Of a stretch of 64,000 nt of DNA, positions 15,988 to 26,571 are shown one piece after another. The stretch spans positions 5,394,001 through 5,458,000 of the forward strand of contig NZ_CP059572.1 of the NCBI RefSeq assembly GCF_019175365.1, in the 5' to 3' direction. A model generated the notes under the pieces. That model saw nothing but the letters and a program-made list of their open reading frames with translations, did no database searches and was not told the origin of the DNA. A program made the translations under genes and the position numbers. Every line of letters begins with the position of its first letter. The first letter of the stretch is position 1. This stretch comes from Actinomadura graeca. Its GTDB lineage: Bacteria > Actinomycetota > Actinomycetes > Streptosporangiales > Streptosporangiaceae.

Positions 15988-17670
15988 CTAGGGACTGGGC
16001 TGGCCTGCGGTGCCTGCGTTCGGGGCGTCTTGGCGTCCCGTGCCGGACTGGGCGCCTGCTTCGCCGGACGGCTGGGGCCGGGCCTTGCGGCGCTCGCGGT
16101 CGACCACGTCCAGCAGGGCGGGGACCGCGGTCACGGCCACGGCCTCGCCGACCACGCGGGCCTGCGCCTCGTAGCGGTGCGGGCCGGGCTGGTCCAGGGC
16201 GGCCTTCATCCATGATCGCCAGGCCCGTCCGGTGACCGTGCACCGCAGCACCAGCGTCCGTCCGGCGGGTACCTCGTCCGAACCGGCGCAGGAGCCGAGC
16301 GACCGCCCCTTCGAGACGACCATGGCGAACAGGGCGGCGCGGGCGCCGTCCGGGACCGTGGTGTCGGGGGCCGAGAGCGTGGCGGGCACGCTCACCGTGC
16401 AGCCGTTGGGGTTCTGGTCGCAGTTGACGAAGCTCAGCTTCCCCGGCGCGAAGCGCAGCGCCGGGTCGGCCGCGCCGCCGAGCCCGGCGACGCGGGGGCG
16501 CAGCTCGGCGAGCACCGGTGCCACGTTCGGGAGGGGTGTGACGGTGAACCTCGGGTCGCCGTGCCCGGCCGTCCGCACGGCCAGCAGCCGGTGCGGCGCG
16601 GCCGCCGCGACCAGGTAGTCCGCGGCCGGAGTCCTGATCTTGTACGCGCGGGTGCCGCCGACGTCCTCCGTGGGCGGTCTCACCGCCGCCTTCGCCAGCC
16701 GCGAGGCGATCGACTTGGGGGCCAGCAGGGCCGGGACGTCGAAGCCGGGCACCGTGGCCGGGGCCTTCGACCAGCGTCCGGCGTAGTTGTCGGGGCGGGC
16801 GCCCTCCCCGGCGTAGTCGCGCCAGAACGTGAGCCCGGCCTTGATGTAGGTGACGCCGTCGACGGCGATGACGTCCGCCTTCAGCGTGCCCGCCGTGAGC
16901 GTTCCGCTCGCCAGGCCGCTCCGCGTGACCCGCAGGCGCGCCTGGACGGGCTTGCCCGCCACGGTCAGCGTCCCGTCGTAGCGCAGGCCGGCCTCCGCCG
17001 CGAGCTGCTGCCCCGCCTCCCGCGACCACTCCGAACGGGCGGCGGCGGTCGGCTTGGGCGCCTTCTTCTCGGCCTCGCCCTCCCCGACGACGGCCGTCCC
17101 GCCCACGGCGGCCGCGGTCAGGGCGGCCAGGCCCGCCGCCACGGTGATCACGACGCGCCTCCGGCGGAGCATGCGCTCCCTGGCGGAGCCGCCCGGTGGC
17201 GGAGGGGGGCCTGGGGGGAAAGGCCCGCCGGGGGGCGGTCCTGCCGGTGACGGGGCGGCAGGCGGAATCCCGCCTGGGGCGAAGCCGTCCGGAACGGTCG
17301 CTCCCACGCCGGGCGGAGGCGGAGGAGCGAACACGGGCACGTCCGTGACGGTCGCCGGCTCGCCGACGGCGAACCCGTCGGGGACGGTCGTGTCCGCCAC
17401 GCCCGTCGTGTCCGCGTCGGCGGATCCGGCGTCGGGCTCTGCGGCGGGTTCGTCGGAGGGGGGCTCTTCCGGAGCCGGGGCGGGTCCGGTGGCGACCACC
17501 TTGTCGGGCGGTGGTCCGCCCGCCACCGGCCTGCCGGCCAGGCGGCCGCCGGCGACGAGCTTGTCGGCGGCGGCCCCGCCGGACGGGCGGGAGGCCGCGG
17601 GGGACGGCTCGTCCTGTTCAACGCTCACTCGGGGCTCACTCTGCTCGATTCCGGGCCCGGGTCGGCCCAC
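15988..17670 (-). CDS. Membrane-anchored extracytoplasmic protein, paralogue of the next gene
   Basis: A 560-residue protein. Residues 1 to about 165 are disordered and Pro/Gly/Ala-rich. One transmembrane helix follows a RRRR stop (about 170-195). The outside part (about 205-520) has regular beta-strand character. It carries two Cys pairs, one in NCDQNPNGC and one of the form C-A-G ... C-T-V, that likely form disulfides. Layout and motifs match the next gene, so the two are a divergent tandem duplicate. The fold recalls LppX/LprG-like lipid-binding proteins, but that is only an impression. The GTG at 17670 was taken; GTG at 17628 is possible. Confidence 0.65.
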   Translation of the reverse strand: MGRPGPGIEQSEPRVSVEQDEPSPAASRPSGGAAADKLVAGGRLAGRPVAGGPPPDKVVATGPAPAPEEPPSDEPAAEPDAGSADADTTGVADTTVPDGFAVGEPATVTDVPVFAPPPPPGVGATVPDGFAPGGIPPAAPSPAGPPPGGPFPPGPPPPPGGSARERMLRRRRVVITVAAGLAALTAAAVGGTAVVGEGEAEKKAPKPTAAARSEWSREAGQQLAAEAGLRYDGTLTVAGKPVQARLRVTRSGLASGTLTAGTLKADVIAVDGVTYIKAGLTFWRDYAGEGARPDNYAGRWSKAPATVPGFDVPALLAPKSIASRLAKAAVRPPTEDVGGTRAYKIRTPAADYLVAAAAPHRLLAVRTAGHGDPRFTVTPLPNVAPVLAELRPRVAGLGGAADPALRFAPGKLSFVNCDQNPNGCTVSVPATLSAPDTTVPDGARAALFAMVVSKGRSLGSCAGSDEVPAGRTLVLRCTVTGRAWRSWMKAALDQPGPHRYEAQARVVGEAVAVTAVPALLDVVDRERRKARPQPSGEAGAQSGTGRQDAPNAGTAGQPSP

Positions 17671-17828
17671 TCGTGTCAGGCACAGAGGGTGGTTGCCGGG
17701 GGCTCGGAGGGAGCGCCCACCCAGAGCATAAGGGTGCCCGACGATGGGCCCCGCCGGGGCGGGGACGGCACATCGCCGGGCACCGTGAGACGGGACGGCT
17801 CAGCGCGAGGGGCGCCTGACCGGCCGTC

Positions 17829-19109
17829 TCATTCGCTGTCGAGGCCGCTCTGCAGGGCCGACACCTCGCTCGCGGTCGCGCCGATCACCTTGTACTCGGC
17901 GTGCTTGTAGAAGGTTCCACCGGTGGACTTGGCCCAGCTCGACCAGGAGCCGCTGGTGACCCGGCAGCTGGCCCACTGCGGGGTCGTGCTGCTGATCGTG
18001 ATCCTGGCCGTGCAGTTGCCGAGGTCACGGCCGGTGAGCGTGCCCGCGGTCAGCCGGAACCGGACGTCGATCGTCACCGGCGTCTGCACGCCGTACGGCG
18101 GGCGGATCTTGGCCTCGACCGTGCAGCCGGAGTTGCCGTTGCAGCCGCCCTTCTTCCACTCGTCGACCGTCGGGCGGGCCGAGCCGTCGAAGGAGTCCTT
18201 CAGCTCGCCCATGCTCGTGCGCATGTCGGAGATGATGGACGACGCCTGGCCCGAGTTCTTCGGAGTGACGTCCAGGGACAGGCGCGGCGTCGTCGCCTCG
18301 TAGCGCAGCAGCTCCGCGTCGTCGGCGTCGGTGATGTAGAGCGTGGAGGAGAAGGTGCTGAACTTCAGCGCCTTCTTGCCCTGCCAGGTCGTCTTGACCG
18401 GCTTCACCTTCGCGGCGGCGGCCGCGCGCAGCTTGGTCGCCAGCGCGGCGGGCGTCAGCTCCTGCTTGAAGTCGATGTCGAGCTTGTCGGCGCTGAGCCG
18501 TCCCCACTGCTCGCCGGTGCCGAGGTAGTAGGGCGTCTCGGTGCCGGAGATCTGCCGCCGCCAGTAGGCCGAGTCGGCCTTGACGAACAGCTTGCCGTCC
18601 GCCGCGAGCAGCGTGACGTTGTCGCTGTTCCAGGTGACGGGCCCCGTCACGCGGCCGCCCTTGGTGACGTTCAACTCACCTTGGAGCGTCTCGGCGCCGC
18701 CTCCGAAGCTGCCCTTCAGGCCGACGGCGCGCGCGGCGGCCACCGTGTCGGCCGCGGACCGCAGCTTCTCCTCGGGCTTCTTACCGCCGCCGGACGCCAG
18801 CACGAACACCACGACGCCGATGAGCACGATGACGACCAGGCCGCCGCCGAGGAGCGCCGCGACGAGCGCGCCGCCGCCCCGCTTGGGCGGCGGGGGCGCC
18901 ATCATCCCGCCAGGGGGCGGCGGGTAGAAGCCGGGCGGCGTGGTCGGCCCGCCGAACCCGCCGGGCGGAGGGGCCGTCCCGCCCGGACCTCCCGGCATTC
19001 CGGGCCCGCCGGGGCCCGGTGGGCCGCCGGGACCCGCGGGCGGTGGCGGGGGCGGCCATGAGGCACCGCCCGGAGGTTCCCAGCCCGGGGGAGGCGGAGG
19101 GTTGCTCAT
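17829..19109 (-). CDS. Membrane-anchored extracytoplasmic protein with proline/glycine-rich N-terminus
   Basis: A 426-residue protein starting MSNPPPPPGWEPPGG. About 95 residues of Pro/Gly repeats precede a single transmembrane helix (about 80-110), then a beta-rich outer domain. The disulfide-type segments GCNGNSGCTV and NCTARI correspond to those of the preceding gene, showing common descent. Pro/Gly-rich cytoplasmic tails followed by an anchored outer domain are frequent in actinomycete cell-envelope proteins. It is divergent from the nuo cluster. Function is not known. Confidence 0.65.
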   Translation of the reverse strand: MSNPPPPPGWEPPGGASWPPPPPPAGPGGPPGPGGPGMPGGPGGTAPPPGGFGGPTTPPGFYPPPPGGMMAPPPPKRGGGALVAALLGGGLVVIVLIGVVVFVLASGGGKKPEEKLRSAADTVAAARAVGLKGSFGGGAETLQGELNVTKGGRVTGPVTWNSDNVTLLAADGKLFVKADSAYWRRQISGTETPYYLGTGEQWGRLSADKLDIDFKQELTPAALATKLRAAAAAKVKPVKTTWQGKKALKFSTFSSTLYITDADDAELLRYEATTPRLSLDVTPKNSGQASSIISDMRTSMGELKDSFDGSARPTVDEWKKGGCNGNSGCTVEAKIRPPYGVQTPVTIDVRFRLTAGTLTGRDLGNCTARITISSTTPQWASCRVTSGSWSSWAKSTGGTFYKHAEYKVIGATASEVSALQSGLDSE

Positions 19110-19260
19110 CGGTCACGTCCTTCCAGGTCATTTGACCCCAATGCATAACCCAGTGTGCAGCAAAACGATGACATTGTGATCCTCCGGGGAGGAGGTACGA
19201 CGTCACACTCCCGCATACGGCCGTCGGGGATACTGGTTGGACGCTCGATCGGAGGTCGTG

Positions 19261-19632
19261 GTGCCGGACTATTTCGACTCGTACGTCGTCGTGGTGGCGC
19301 TGATGCTGGTCGGAGGCGGGATCGTCGGCGGTGGCCTGGCGGCGAACCGGCTGCTGCGCCCGCACCGTCCCACCGCCGAGAAGCTGCTCACCTACGAGTG
19401 CGGCGTGGATCCCGTCGGCGACGGGTGGGCGCATTCCTACGTGCGCTACTACGTGTTCGCCTACCTGTACGTGGTGTTCGCCGTGGACGCGGTGTTCCTC
19501 TTCCCCTGGGCGACGGTGTTCGCCGCGCCCGGCTACGGCGCCACCACGCTCGGCGAGATGTTCGTCTTCCTGGCGTTCCTGGCGGCCGGGCTCGCCTACG
19601 CGGGCAAGAAGGGCGTCCTGTCCTGGGTCTGA
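19261..19632 (+). CDS. nuoA: NADH-quinone oxidoreductase subunit A
   Basis: A 123-residue membrane subunit with three transmembrane helices. YECGVDPVG and the helix around [12 protein letters not shown] are hallmark NuoA motifs; the cysteine in ECG faces the quinone-cavity loop in known complexes. Of several in-frame GTG/TTG codons, GTG at 19261 is best placed, five bases after GGAGG. It is the first gene of a ten-gene complex I set that lacks nuoD, E, F and G. Confidence 0.92.
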   Translation: MPDYFDSYVVVVALMLVGGGIVGGGLAANRLLRPHRPTAEKLLTYECGVDPVGDGWAHSYVRYYVFAYLYVVFAVDAVFLFPWATVFAAPGYGATTLGEMFVFLAFLAAGLAYAGKKGVLSWV

Positions 19633-19721
19633 GCGCGCCGCCATTGCGGTCGTGCCCCGGGCCCGCTCCCGGACCCGCTCTTCGATCCTCGGCCCTGGCG
19701 TGGTCGGCGGCGGCTGCGACA

Positions 19722-20597
19722 ATGCCGTGTGTGAGCGCAATCGATCTCCCGCCGCCCGGCGTCGGGCCGCTGTCCCGGCTGGCGCCGAAGCCGGTCAAGT
19801 TCGTGCTCAACTGGGGCCGCCGGTACTCGCTGTGGGTGTTCAACTTCGGTCTCGCCTGCTGCGCGATCGAGTTCATCGCCACGTCGATGAGCCGGCACGA
19901 CTTCATCCGGCTCGGCGTCATCCCCTTCGCGCCGGGCCCCCGGCAGGCCGACCTGATGGTCGTCTCGGGGACCGTCAGCGACAAGATGGCCCCCGCCGTG
20001 CGCCGCCTCTACGAGCAGATGCCCGAGCCCAAGTACGTCATCTCGTTCGGGGCCTGCTCCAACTGCGGCGGCCCCTACTGGGACTCCTACTGCGTGACCA
20101 AGGGCGTCGACCAGATCATCCCGGTGGACGTGTACGTGCCCGGCTGCCCGCCGCGCCCGGAGGCGCTGCTGCACGGCATCGTCCACCTCCAGGAGAAGAT
20201 CGCGGGCGAGTCGCTCGGCGACCGCTACAACGGCGGCGAATCGATGTCCCCGCCGCCTCCGCCGCGTCCGCTTTCGGCCACGGTGTTGCGGCGGCCGATC
20301 CAGCCCGCTCCCGACGGCGCCACCATCGAGCTCCCGCCCGTCCCGGAGGCCGGGGAGGACGCACCGCCCGCGCCGCCCCCGGAGGAGGGGGCCGCCGACG
20401 AGACGCGTCCCATCCCGCCGGTCACGCAGGAGACCCCGCCGCCCGCCGCCCCGCCGCCCGCCGGGGACGACACCGCCCCGCCCGGCCGGACGCGCCCGTC
20501 GCCGCCCGAGGACGCCGGGCCGCCCCGCGACCACGATCCGTCGATCATCCCCGGCCTCGCCGACGACGGCGACGACGAGATCGGACGGCACCGGTGA
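19722..20597 (+). CDS. nuoB: NADH-quinone oxidoreductase subunit B with long acidic proline-rich tail
   Basis: A 291-residue protein. Residues 1 to about 165 are NuoB: the tandem cysteines in LACCAIEF, then FGACSNCGG and PGCPPRPE supply the ligands of cluster N2, the last step before quinone. A further cysteine in SNCGG is present. Residues 170-291 are a disordered Pro/Glu/Asp-rich tail; ordinary NuoB proteins end near residue 165-230. The ATG at 19722 or GTG at 19731 can start it. Its stop overlaps nuoC by GTGA. NuoB normally packs against NuoD, which has no gene in this cluster. Confidence 0.92.
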   Translation: MPCVSAIDLPPPGVGPLSRLAPKPVKFVLNWGRRYSLWVFNFGLACCAIEFIATSMSRHDFIRLGVIPFAPGPRQADLMVVSGTVSDKMAPAVRRLYEQMPEPKYVISFGACSNCGGPYWDSYCVTKGVDQIIPVDVYVPGCPPRPEALLHGIVHLQEKIAGESLGDRYNGGESMSPPPPPRPLSATVLRRPIQPAPDGATIELPPVPEAGEDAPPAPPPEEGAADETRPIPPVTQETPPPAAPPPAGDDTAPPGRTRPSPPEDAGPPRDHDPSIIPGLADDGDDEIGRHR

Positions 20598-21160
20598 GCG
20601 CGGCACCCGGCCCGGCGGCGCTCACCGCGGCCTGGACGGACCGGTTCGGCGACGAGATCACCACCGAGGAGACGTTCGGCGGCCTCGCCGTGGGGGTGCC
20701 GTCCGAGCACTGGCTGCCGGCGCTCACCTTCGCGCGGGACGACCTGGACTGCGTGTTCTTCGACTGGCTGACCGGCGTCGACGAGCTGGACGAGGGCTTC
20801 GCCGTCGTCGTGCACGTGTACTCGCCCGCGCGGCGTCACCACCTCCTCGTCCGCACGCGCGTCCCCCGCGAGGACCCGGTGCTGCCGACCGCGACGGGCG
20901 TCTACCGCGGCGCCGCGTGGCACGAGCGGGAGACGTTCGAGATGTTCGGGGTGGTCTTCGAGGGCCACCCGCACCTCGTCCCGCTGCTGCTGCCGGAGGG
21001 CTTCGAGGGCAACCCGCTGCGCAAGGACTTCGTGCTCGCCGCCCGCGTCGCCAAGCCGTGGCCGGGCGCCAAGGAACCCGGCGAGTCCGGGCACGGCGCG
21101 CCGAGCCGCCGCCGCGTCCGCCCGCCCGGCGTCCCGGACGACTGGGGGCCGCATGCTTGA
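20594..21160 (+). CDS. nuoC: NADH-quinone oxidoreductase subunit C
   Basis: A 188-residue subunit (30-kDa type). The signature [17 protein letters not shown] is followed by [14 protein letters not shown], both characteristic of NuoC. It is not a NuoCD fusion: after the signature the frame ends in a short Arg/Pro-rich tail. The GTG start overlaps nuoB by four bases and the stop overlaps nuoH by eight, so no nuoD can lie between them. Confidence 0.92.
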   Translation: MSAAPGPAALTAAWTDRFGDEITTEETFGGLAVGVPSEHWLPALTFARDDLDCVFFDWLTGVDELDEGFAVVVHVYSPARRHHLLVRTRVPREDPVLPTATGVYRGAAWHERETFEMFGVVFEGHPHLVPLLLPEGFEGNPLRKDFVLAARVAKPWPGAKEPGESGHGAPSRRRVRPPGVPDDWGPHA

Positions 21161-22109
21161 GATCGTCGTGAAGCTGGCGCTGGTCGCGGCGGCGTTCGCG
21201 CTGCTGCCGCTGCTGGTCGGCCAGGCCGAGCACAAGGTGATGGCGCACATGCAGGGCCGGCTCGGCCCGATGTACGCGGGCGGCTTCCACGGCTGGGCGC
21301 AGCTCGTCGCGGACGGGGTGAAGTTCGCGCAGAAGGAGGACGTCGTCCCGCGCGCGGCGGACCGGTGGGTCTTCAAACTGGCCCCCGGCGTGGCGCTCGT
21401 CCCGTACCTGCTCGTCCTGCTCGTGGTGCCGGTCGGCCCGGACGGGCAGGTGGCGCTGGACCTCGGGCTCGGGCTGTTCTTCGCGCTGGCGGTGATGGGC
21501 GTCGGCGTGATCGGCGCGATCATGGCGGGCTGGGCGAGCGCGAACAAGTACTCGCTGCTCGGCGGGATGCGGGTCGCGGCGCAGCTGATGTCCTACGAGC
21601 TGCCGATGGTGTTCGCGGCGTCCTCGGTGGCGATGGCGGCGGGCACGCTGTCGCTGACGGGGATCGTGGACGAGTGGCGCTGGTACTGGCTGCCGTGGCA
21701 GGCGGCCGGCGCCGTGGTGTTCTTCGTCGCGGGCCTGGCCGAGCTGCGGCGCCCGCCGTTCGACATGCCGGTCGCCGACTCGGAGATCATCTTCGGCCCG
21801 TACACCGAGTACGGCGGGCTGCGGTTCGCGCTGTTCCTGCTGGCCGAGTACGCCGGGATCGTGGTGCTGTGCGGTCTGACGACCGTGCTGTTCCTGGGCG
21901 GCTGGAAGGGCCCCTTCCTGAACGCGGAGCTGGGCTGGCTCTGGACGCTGCTGAAGGGCGGGGTGCTGGCGTTCCTCGTCATCTGGCTGCGGGTCAGCTA
22001 CCCGCGGATGCGCGAGGACCAGCTCCAGAAGCTCGCCTGGCAGTACCTGGTGCCGCTGTCGCTGGCACAGCTCGCGCTGACGGGCGTCCTGAAGGTCGCC
22101 TTCGGCTGA
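21153..22109 (+). CDS. nuoH: NADH-quinone oxidoreductase subunit H
   Basis: A 318-residue, eight-helix membrane subunit at the junction of the membrane and peripheral arms. Motifs include ERK-type residues in [16 protein letters not shown], the quinone-tunnel segment [13 protein letters not shown], and [15 protein letters not shown]. The ATG at 21153 lies inside the end of nuoC. The 3' end is followed after 25 bases by the end of an antisense gene (22135-23052), which separates nuoH from nuoI. Confidence 0.92.
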   Translation: MLEIVVKLALVAAAFALLPLLVGQAEHKVMAHMQGRLGPMYAGGFHGWAQLVADGVKFAQKEDVVPRAADRWVFKLAPGVALVPYLLVLLVVPVGPDGQVALDLGLGLFFALAVMGVGVIGAIMAGWASANKYSLLGGMRVAAQLMSYELPMVFAASSVAMAAGTLSLTGIVDEWRWYWLPWQAAGAVVFFVAGLAELRRPPFDMPVADSEIIFGPYTEYGGLRFALFLLAEYAGIVVLCGLTTVLFLGGWKGPFLNAELGWLWTLLKGGVLAFLVIWLRVSYPRMREDQLQKLAWQYLVPLSLAQLALTGVLKVAFG

Positions 22110-22134
22110 ACCGGCGCCGCTCGGGACGCGCCCG

Positions 22135-23052
22135 CTACCGCAGGAAGATCGAGTACTCGGAGAGCTGCGGGACGAGGTCGGGCGGCAGGTCGGCGTCGAC
22201 CGCCATCTCCTCGGCGGAGACGAACGCGCCCTGCGCCTCCCGCCGCCGGACGACGCGCTCGGCCATCTCGTCGTCCATGCCGGGCAGCGCCGCGATGATC
22301 TCCTTCGGGGCGTGGTTGACGTCGACGAGACCGCCGTCGTCGTAGGTGCGGGGCACGTCGGGACGGCCGATCCGCAGCTCGTGGGCCAGCGCCGGGTCCT
22401 CGGCGGCGAGCGCGCGCGCCTCCTCGCGCAGCGTCCGCCGGTACCGGGCGACCTCGACGGCCTGCCGGTTGAGCCGGTTGCGCGGGACCTCGCGCGGGAA
22501 GACGGCCGAGCGGACGGCGAAGGTGTGCGCGGTGCCCGCGAGCCACAGCATGAGCGTCAGCAGGGACCCGAGGGCGATGGCGGCCGCGCTGTCGGTCGAG
22601 AAGAGGGCCATGACGCCGGTGACGGCGACGCCGTAGCCCGCGGCGGTGACGCCGAGCTTCCCCGAGCCGCGCCGGAGGGCGGCGTACAGGAACGAGAAGG
22701 GCGTCCCGAAACCGAACGTCAGGAACGGGACGGACGCCCACAGGATCCCCTGCGGTCCCTCGCCGCCGGGCACCTGCACGGGCTGCGGAAGCGGATGCTG
22801 GATCGGCGGCACCGGGTACGTCGGACGCCAGCCGGGTGCCGCGTAGGGACGGCCCGGCGGATACGGATGGACGCGCGGGTCCGGCGGCGGCGTCCCATAA
22901 GGCGGACGATCGTGTGCGCGGTGCTCGCGGGAGGAACGGTCCCGTTGTGCGCGGCCGTGCGGCGGGGGCGGCTGGGACGGGCGGACATGGGGGGGACGGG
23001 CCTGGTCACGGCCCGGATCGGGGCCATAGGGCCCGTCCGCGTGATGGCTCAC
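22135..23052 (-). CDS. Membrane protein with helix-hairpin-helix domain, antisense within the nuo cluster
   Basis: A 305-residue protein. Residues 1-95 are Pro/His/Arg-rich and disordered. Two or three transmembrane helices lie between about 105 and 190. Then comes a charged helical stretch and a C-terminal ComEA-like helix-hairpin-helix ([16 protein letters not shown], then [13 protein letters not shown]). Such domains usually bind DNA non-specifically, but here it is tethered to a membrane protein on the cytoplasmic side. It lies on the opposite strand between nuoH and nuoI and is divergent from nuoI. Function unknown; similar proteins occur widely in actinomycetes. Confidence 0.75.
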   Translation of the reverse strand: MSHHADGPYGPDPGRDQARPPHVRPSQPPPPHGRAQRDRSSREHRAHDRPPYGTPPPDPRVHPYPPGRPYAAPGWRPTYPVPPIQHPLPQPVQVPGGEGPQGILWASVPFLTFGFGTPFSFLYAALRRGSGKLGVTAAGYGVAVTGVMALFSTDSAAAIALGSLLTLMLWLAGTAHTFAVRSAVFPREVPRNRLNRQAVEVARYRRTLREEARALAAEDPALAHELRIGRPDVPRTYDDGGLVDVNHAPKEIIAALPGMDDEMAERVVRRREAQGAFVSAEEMAVDADLPPDLVPQLSEYSIFLR

Positions 23053-23160
23053 ATGCCCTCCTCGCCCGCAGGCCGATCGAAGCGCGGAACCAGGGGTCCC
23101 ACGTGTGGTTCGACGAACGCGGCTCCCGCCGCGTTCCCCAGCGGCGCTTCGTACGCAATC

Positions 23161-23730
23161 ATGGGGCGCGTGGGACGGCTACCAGGAGGCGGGCTGGCCA
23201 GAGGGCTCGCCGTGACGTTGCGGACGATGACGCGTCGCTCCATAACGCGTCAGTACCCGGAAGTGCAGCCCGACTTGCCACCGCGCAGCCGGGGTGTCAT
23301 CGCGCTGTTCGAAGAGAACTGCACGGTCTGCATGCTCTGCGCCCGCGAATGCCCGGACTGGTGCATCTACATCGACTCCCACAAGGAGACGCTCCCCGCC
23401 GAAGGCGGCGGCCGCCCGCGCACGCGGAACATCCTCGACCGGTTCGCGATCGACTTCGCGCTGTGCATGTACTGCGGGATCTGCATCGAGGTGTGCCCGT
23501 TCGACGCGCTGTTCTGGTCGCCGGAGTTCGAGTACGCCGAGTACGACATCGCCGAGCTGACCCACGAGAAGGAGCGGCTGCGCGAGTGGATGTGGACGGT
23601 CCCGCCCCCGCAGGCGCATGACCCGTCCGCCGAGCCGCCCAAGGAGCTGGGCGCGGCGGAGAAGGCGTCCGCGCGTGCCGCGAAGCGCCCCGCGAGCCCA
23701 CCGGGTCCTGCGCCGGAGGCGGGGGCGTGA
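23161..23730 (+). CDS. nuoI: NADH-quinone oxidoreductase subunit I
   Basis: A 189-residue iron-sulfur subunit. Two 4Fe-4S motifs carry clusters N6a and N6b: [12 protein letters not shown] and [12 protein letters not shown]. An extra cysteine follows the first motif (CPDWC). The start ATG at 23161 lets the protein begin with the usual amphipathic helix ([13 protein letters not shown]) that lies on the membrane. The last 50 residues are an Ala/Pro/Lys tail not found in most NuoI. In a complex without the NADH module this subunit is the likely electron entry site. The stop overlaps nuoJ by GTGA. Confidence 0.92.
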   Translation: MGRVGRLPGGGLARGLAVTLRTMTRRSITRQYPEVQPDLPPRSRGVIALFEENCTVCMLCARECPDWCIYIDSHKETLPAEGGGRPRTRNILDRFAIDFALCMYCGICIEVCPFDALFWSPEFEYAEYDIAELTHEKERLREWMWTVPPPQAHDPSAEPPKELGAAEKASARAAKRPASPPGPAPEAGA

Positions 23731-24272
23731 GCGGGCAGGAGGTCGTCTTCGCGCTGCTCGGCGTGGTGGCGATCGGGTCCGGGATCATGGTGGTGACGAC
23801 GCGGAACCTCGTCCACGCGGCGCTGTGGCTGGTCGTGTCGTTCGGCGCGCTGGCGGGCGGCTACCTGGTGCTCACCGCCGAGTTCGTGGCCTGGGTGCAG
23901 GTGCTCATCTACGTCGGCGCGGTCGTCGTGCTGCTGCTGTTCGGGATCATGCTGACCCGGGCGCCGATCGGAGAGTCGGCCGACCTGGACTCCGGCAACC
24001 GGTGGGCGGCGGCGTCGGTCGCCGCCGCGACGGCCCTGGTGCTCGTCACGGTGGTCGCGATGGGCTTCCGGGACGAGCGGATGCCGCTGAAGGCGGGCCA
24101 CGGCTCGGCCGACGAACTGGGCGCCAGCGTGTTCCGGACGTGGGTCCTGCCGTTCGAGGTGCTCTCGGTGCTGCTGCTGGCCTCCCTCGTCGGCGCGATC
24201 GTCCTGTCGCGCCTGGACATCCGTGCCCGCCCGGAGACGGGCGCGCGCGCAGACGAGGAGGACGGCGTCTGA
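23727..24272 (+). CDS. nuoJ: NADH-quinone oxidoreductase subunit J
   Basis: A 181-residue membrane subunit with five hydrophobic helices. The conserved helix around [20 protein letters not shown], containing the pi-bulge glycine of TM3, is clear. GTG start overlapping nuoI by four bases; the stop shares a base with the nuoK ATG (TGATG). Confidence 0.92.
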   Translation: MSGQEVVFALLGVVAIGSGIMVVTTRNLVHAALWLVVSFGALAGGYLVLTAEFVAWVQVLIYVGAVVVLLLFGIMLTRAPIGESADLDSGNRWAAASVAAATALVLVTVVAMGFRDERMPLKAGHGSADELGASVFRTWVLPFEVLSVLLLASLVGAIVLSRLDIRARPETGARADEEDGV

Positions 24273-24679
24273 TGCATCTCGCCTATCCGACGATCGTGGC
24301 GGCGCTGCTGTTCTCCGTGGGCGTGTACGGCGTCCTCGCGCGCCGCAACGCCATCCTCGTCCTGATGTCGGTCGAGCTGATGCTGAACGCGGTGAACCTC
24401 AACCTCGTCGCGTTCGACGTCTGGTTCCGCGACCGGCTGCACGGCGGCCAGGTCCTCACGCTGTTCACGATCGTGATCGCCGCCGCCGAGGTCGGGCTCG
24501 GCCTGGCGATCGTGCTGCTGGTGTACCGCAACCGCCAGATGATCGACGTCGACCGGATCCGCGCCCTGTCCGAGGACGGCCCCGTCCCGGCGGATGGGCC
24601 GGATGACGGGCCCGGGGACGGCCCGGCGGACGAACCGGTCGAAGCGGCCGGCAGGCGGCACGAGGGGGCGGCGCCGTGA
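24272..24679 (+). CDS. nuoK: NADH-quinone oxidoreductase subunit K with acidic tail
   Basis: A 135-residue subunit. The first 100 residues are the three-helix NuoK (MrpC-like), with the two membrane glutamates in [12 protein letters not shown] and [11 protein letters not shown] that form part of the proton path. Residues 105-135 are an extra Asp/Gly/Pro-rich tail; usual NuoK proteins are about 100 residues. Overlaps nuoJ by one base and nuoL by four. Confidence 0.92.
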   Translation: MHLAYPTIVAALLFSVGVYGVLARRNAILVLMSVELMLNAVNLNLVAFDVWFRDRLHGGQVLTLFTIVIAAAEVGLGLAIVLLVYRNRQMIDVDRIRALSEDGPVPADGPDDGPGDGPADEPVEAAGRRHEGAAP

Positions 24680-26571
24680 TCTGGCTCGCCTCGCTGACCG
24701 TCCTGCTGCCGTTCCTCGCGGCGTTCGCCGGGATGCTGCTCGGCCCTCGGCTGACGCGCCTGCTCGGCGGGCGTCCCACCGGGGGCGCGCCGCTGCGCAA
24801 CGGGCCCGCGCTGATCGCGTGCGTGCCCGTCGCGGCGTCGCTCGTCCTCGCCGCGATCGTCGCGTTCACCGTCTGGCGCGACCCCGGCGCGCGGACGGGC
24901 ACGCTCACCACGATCGACACCGGCTCCGTGCCGATCCGGGTCGCCTTCCAGGTCGACGGCCTGTCCGCGGTGGTCGCGCTGATGGTCTGCTGCGTGGCGC
25001 TGGCCGTGCAGGTCTACTCCGTCGCCTACATGGACGACGACCGGCGCTACTCGTCCTACGCCGCGTTCATCTCCATGTTCACCGCCGCGATGCTGCTGGT
25101 GGTCTTCGCCGGGGACCTGATCGTCCTGTACGCGGGCTGGGAGGTCATGGGCGTCTGCTCGTACTTCCTGATCGGGCATCACTGGGAGAACCGCGACAAC
25201 TCCCGCGCCGCGGTCAAGGCGTTCCTCGTGACGCGCCTGGGCGACGTGGGTTTCCTCATCGGGATCCTGGTGCTCGGCGTGGGCGCGGGCACGTTCTCGC
25301 TGGGCGGCGTCCTGGCCAAGGCCCCGCAGATGCCGCACACGACGGTGACGGCGGCCGCGCTGCTGCTGCTCGCCGGTGTCGCGGGGAAGAGCGCGCAGTT
25401 CCCGCTCCACACCTGGCTCCCGGACGCCATGGCGGGCCCCACCCCGATCAGCGCGCTCATCCACGCCGCCACCATGGTCGCGGCGGGCGTCTACGTCGTC
25501 GCCCGGCTGTACGCGGTGTTCGCCGCCGCGCCCGCCGCGCTGACCGTCCTCGGCGTCGTCGCGGTGGTCTCGATGATCGGGTCGGCGCTCGCGGCGCTCG
25601 CCCAGGACGACCTCAAACGCGTCCTGGCGTACTCGACGATCAGCCAGCTCGGCGTGATGGCGGCGGGCCTCGCGGTCGGCGCCGACACCGCCGCGATCTT
25701 CCATCTCCTCACGCACGGCGCGTTCAAGGCGCTGCTGTTCCTGTCCGCCGGATGCGTGATCACGGTGGCGGGCTCCACTATGCTCGCCCACTACGGCGGG
25801 CTCCGGCGCGGCATGCCCGTCACGTTCTGGTCGATGACGGTGGGCCTCGCCGCGCTCGTGGGCGTCCCGCCGCTCAGCGGATGGTTCAGCAAGGACTCCG
25901 TCATCGAGGCCGCCCAGCACTCCGCGTTCCACGGCGGATCCGTCCACGCGTCCCCGCCGCACCCCGCGGTGGACCTGCCCGCCGGTGTCGCGTGGCTGGT
26001 CTACCTCGGGCTGCTGCTCACCGTGGCGCTGACGGCGGCGTACGCGACGCGCGCCTGGCTGATGACCTTCTTCGGGGAGCCGCGCGGGACGTACGAGCCG
26101 CGGGAGGCGCCGAGGACCATGGCGTGGACGGTCGCGGTCCTCGCCGTGCCCGCCGCGATCCTCGGCTTCTTCGGGCTCGGCGCGGACGAACTGCGCCCCC
26201 ACGTCGGATCGGCGCTGCTCGGGCTCGTCCTGGCGGCGCTCGGAGCGGGAGCCGTCTACGTGATCTGGAACCGTGACCCCGCCCAGGACCCGGCGCAGGC
26301 GCTCGGACGGCTCCGTCCCGTCTTCGCGCGGGCCTTCCTCATCGACGAGCTGTACGCGGCGGCGATCGTCCGGCCGGTCTGGGCGCTGGCCCGGCACGTC
26401 GTCGCCTTTGATTCGCGCGGCGTCGACGCGGCGGTCGTCGGGACCGCCCGCGGCGCCCGCAGGCTCGGCGGGATCCTGCGCGTCCCGCAGAACGGCAACG
26501 CGCAGACCTACCTCACGGGCCTGCTCGCGGGCGTCGTCGTGATCGTGGCCGGGGCGGTGATCCTCCGATGA
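24676..26571 (+). CDS. nuoL: NADH-quinone oxidoreductase subunit L
   Basis: A 631-residue antiporter-like proton-pumping subunit. Key signatures include [35 protein letters not shown] with the proton-channel Lys/His residues, and the C-terminal long lateral-helix region. GTG start at 24676 overlaps nuoK by four bases; its own stop overlaps nuoM by four bases. The length is typical for NuoL. Confidence 0.93.
   Translation: MIWLASLTVLLPFLAAFAGMLLGPRLTRLLGGRPTGGAPLRNGPALIACVPVAASLVLAAIVAFTVWRDPGARTGTLTTIDTGSVPIRVAFQVDGLSAVVALMVCCVALAVQVYSVAYMDDDRRYSSYAAFISMFTAAMLLVVFAGDLIVLYAGWEVMGVCSYFLIGHHWENRDNSRAAVKAFLVTRLGDVGFLIGILVLGVGAGTFSLGGVLAKAPQMPHTTVTAAALLLLAGVAGKSAQFPLHTWLPDAMAGPTPISALIHAATMVAAGVYVVARLYAVFAAAPAALTVLGVVAVVSMIGSALAALAQDDLKRVLAYSTISQLGVMAAGLAVGADTAAIFHLLTHGAFKALLFLSAGCVITVAGSTMLAHYGGLRRGMPVTFWSMTVGLAALVGVPPLSGWFSKDSVIEAAQHSAFHGGSVHASPPHPAVDLPAGVAWLVYLGLLLTVALTAAYATRAWLMTFFGEPRGTYEPREAPRTMAWTVAVLAVPAAILGFFGLGADELRPHVGSALLGLVLAALGAGAVYVIWNRDPAQDPAQALGRLRPVFARAFLIDELYAAAIVRPVWALARHVVAFDSRGVDAAVVGTARGARRLGGILRVPQNGNAQTYLTGLLAGVVVIVAGAVILR

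Noticed and set aside
20594..21160. A NuoCD fusion that would supply the missing NuoD
   Set aside because: The frame ends 188 residues in, straight after the NuoC signature, and overlaps nuoH by eight bases.
24283..26397. A 704-codon minus-strand open frame across nuoK and nuoL
   Set aside because: It is antisense to clear nuo genes, is rich in Arg/His/Asp and has no motif or ribosome site.
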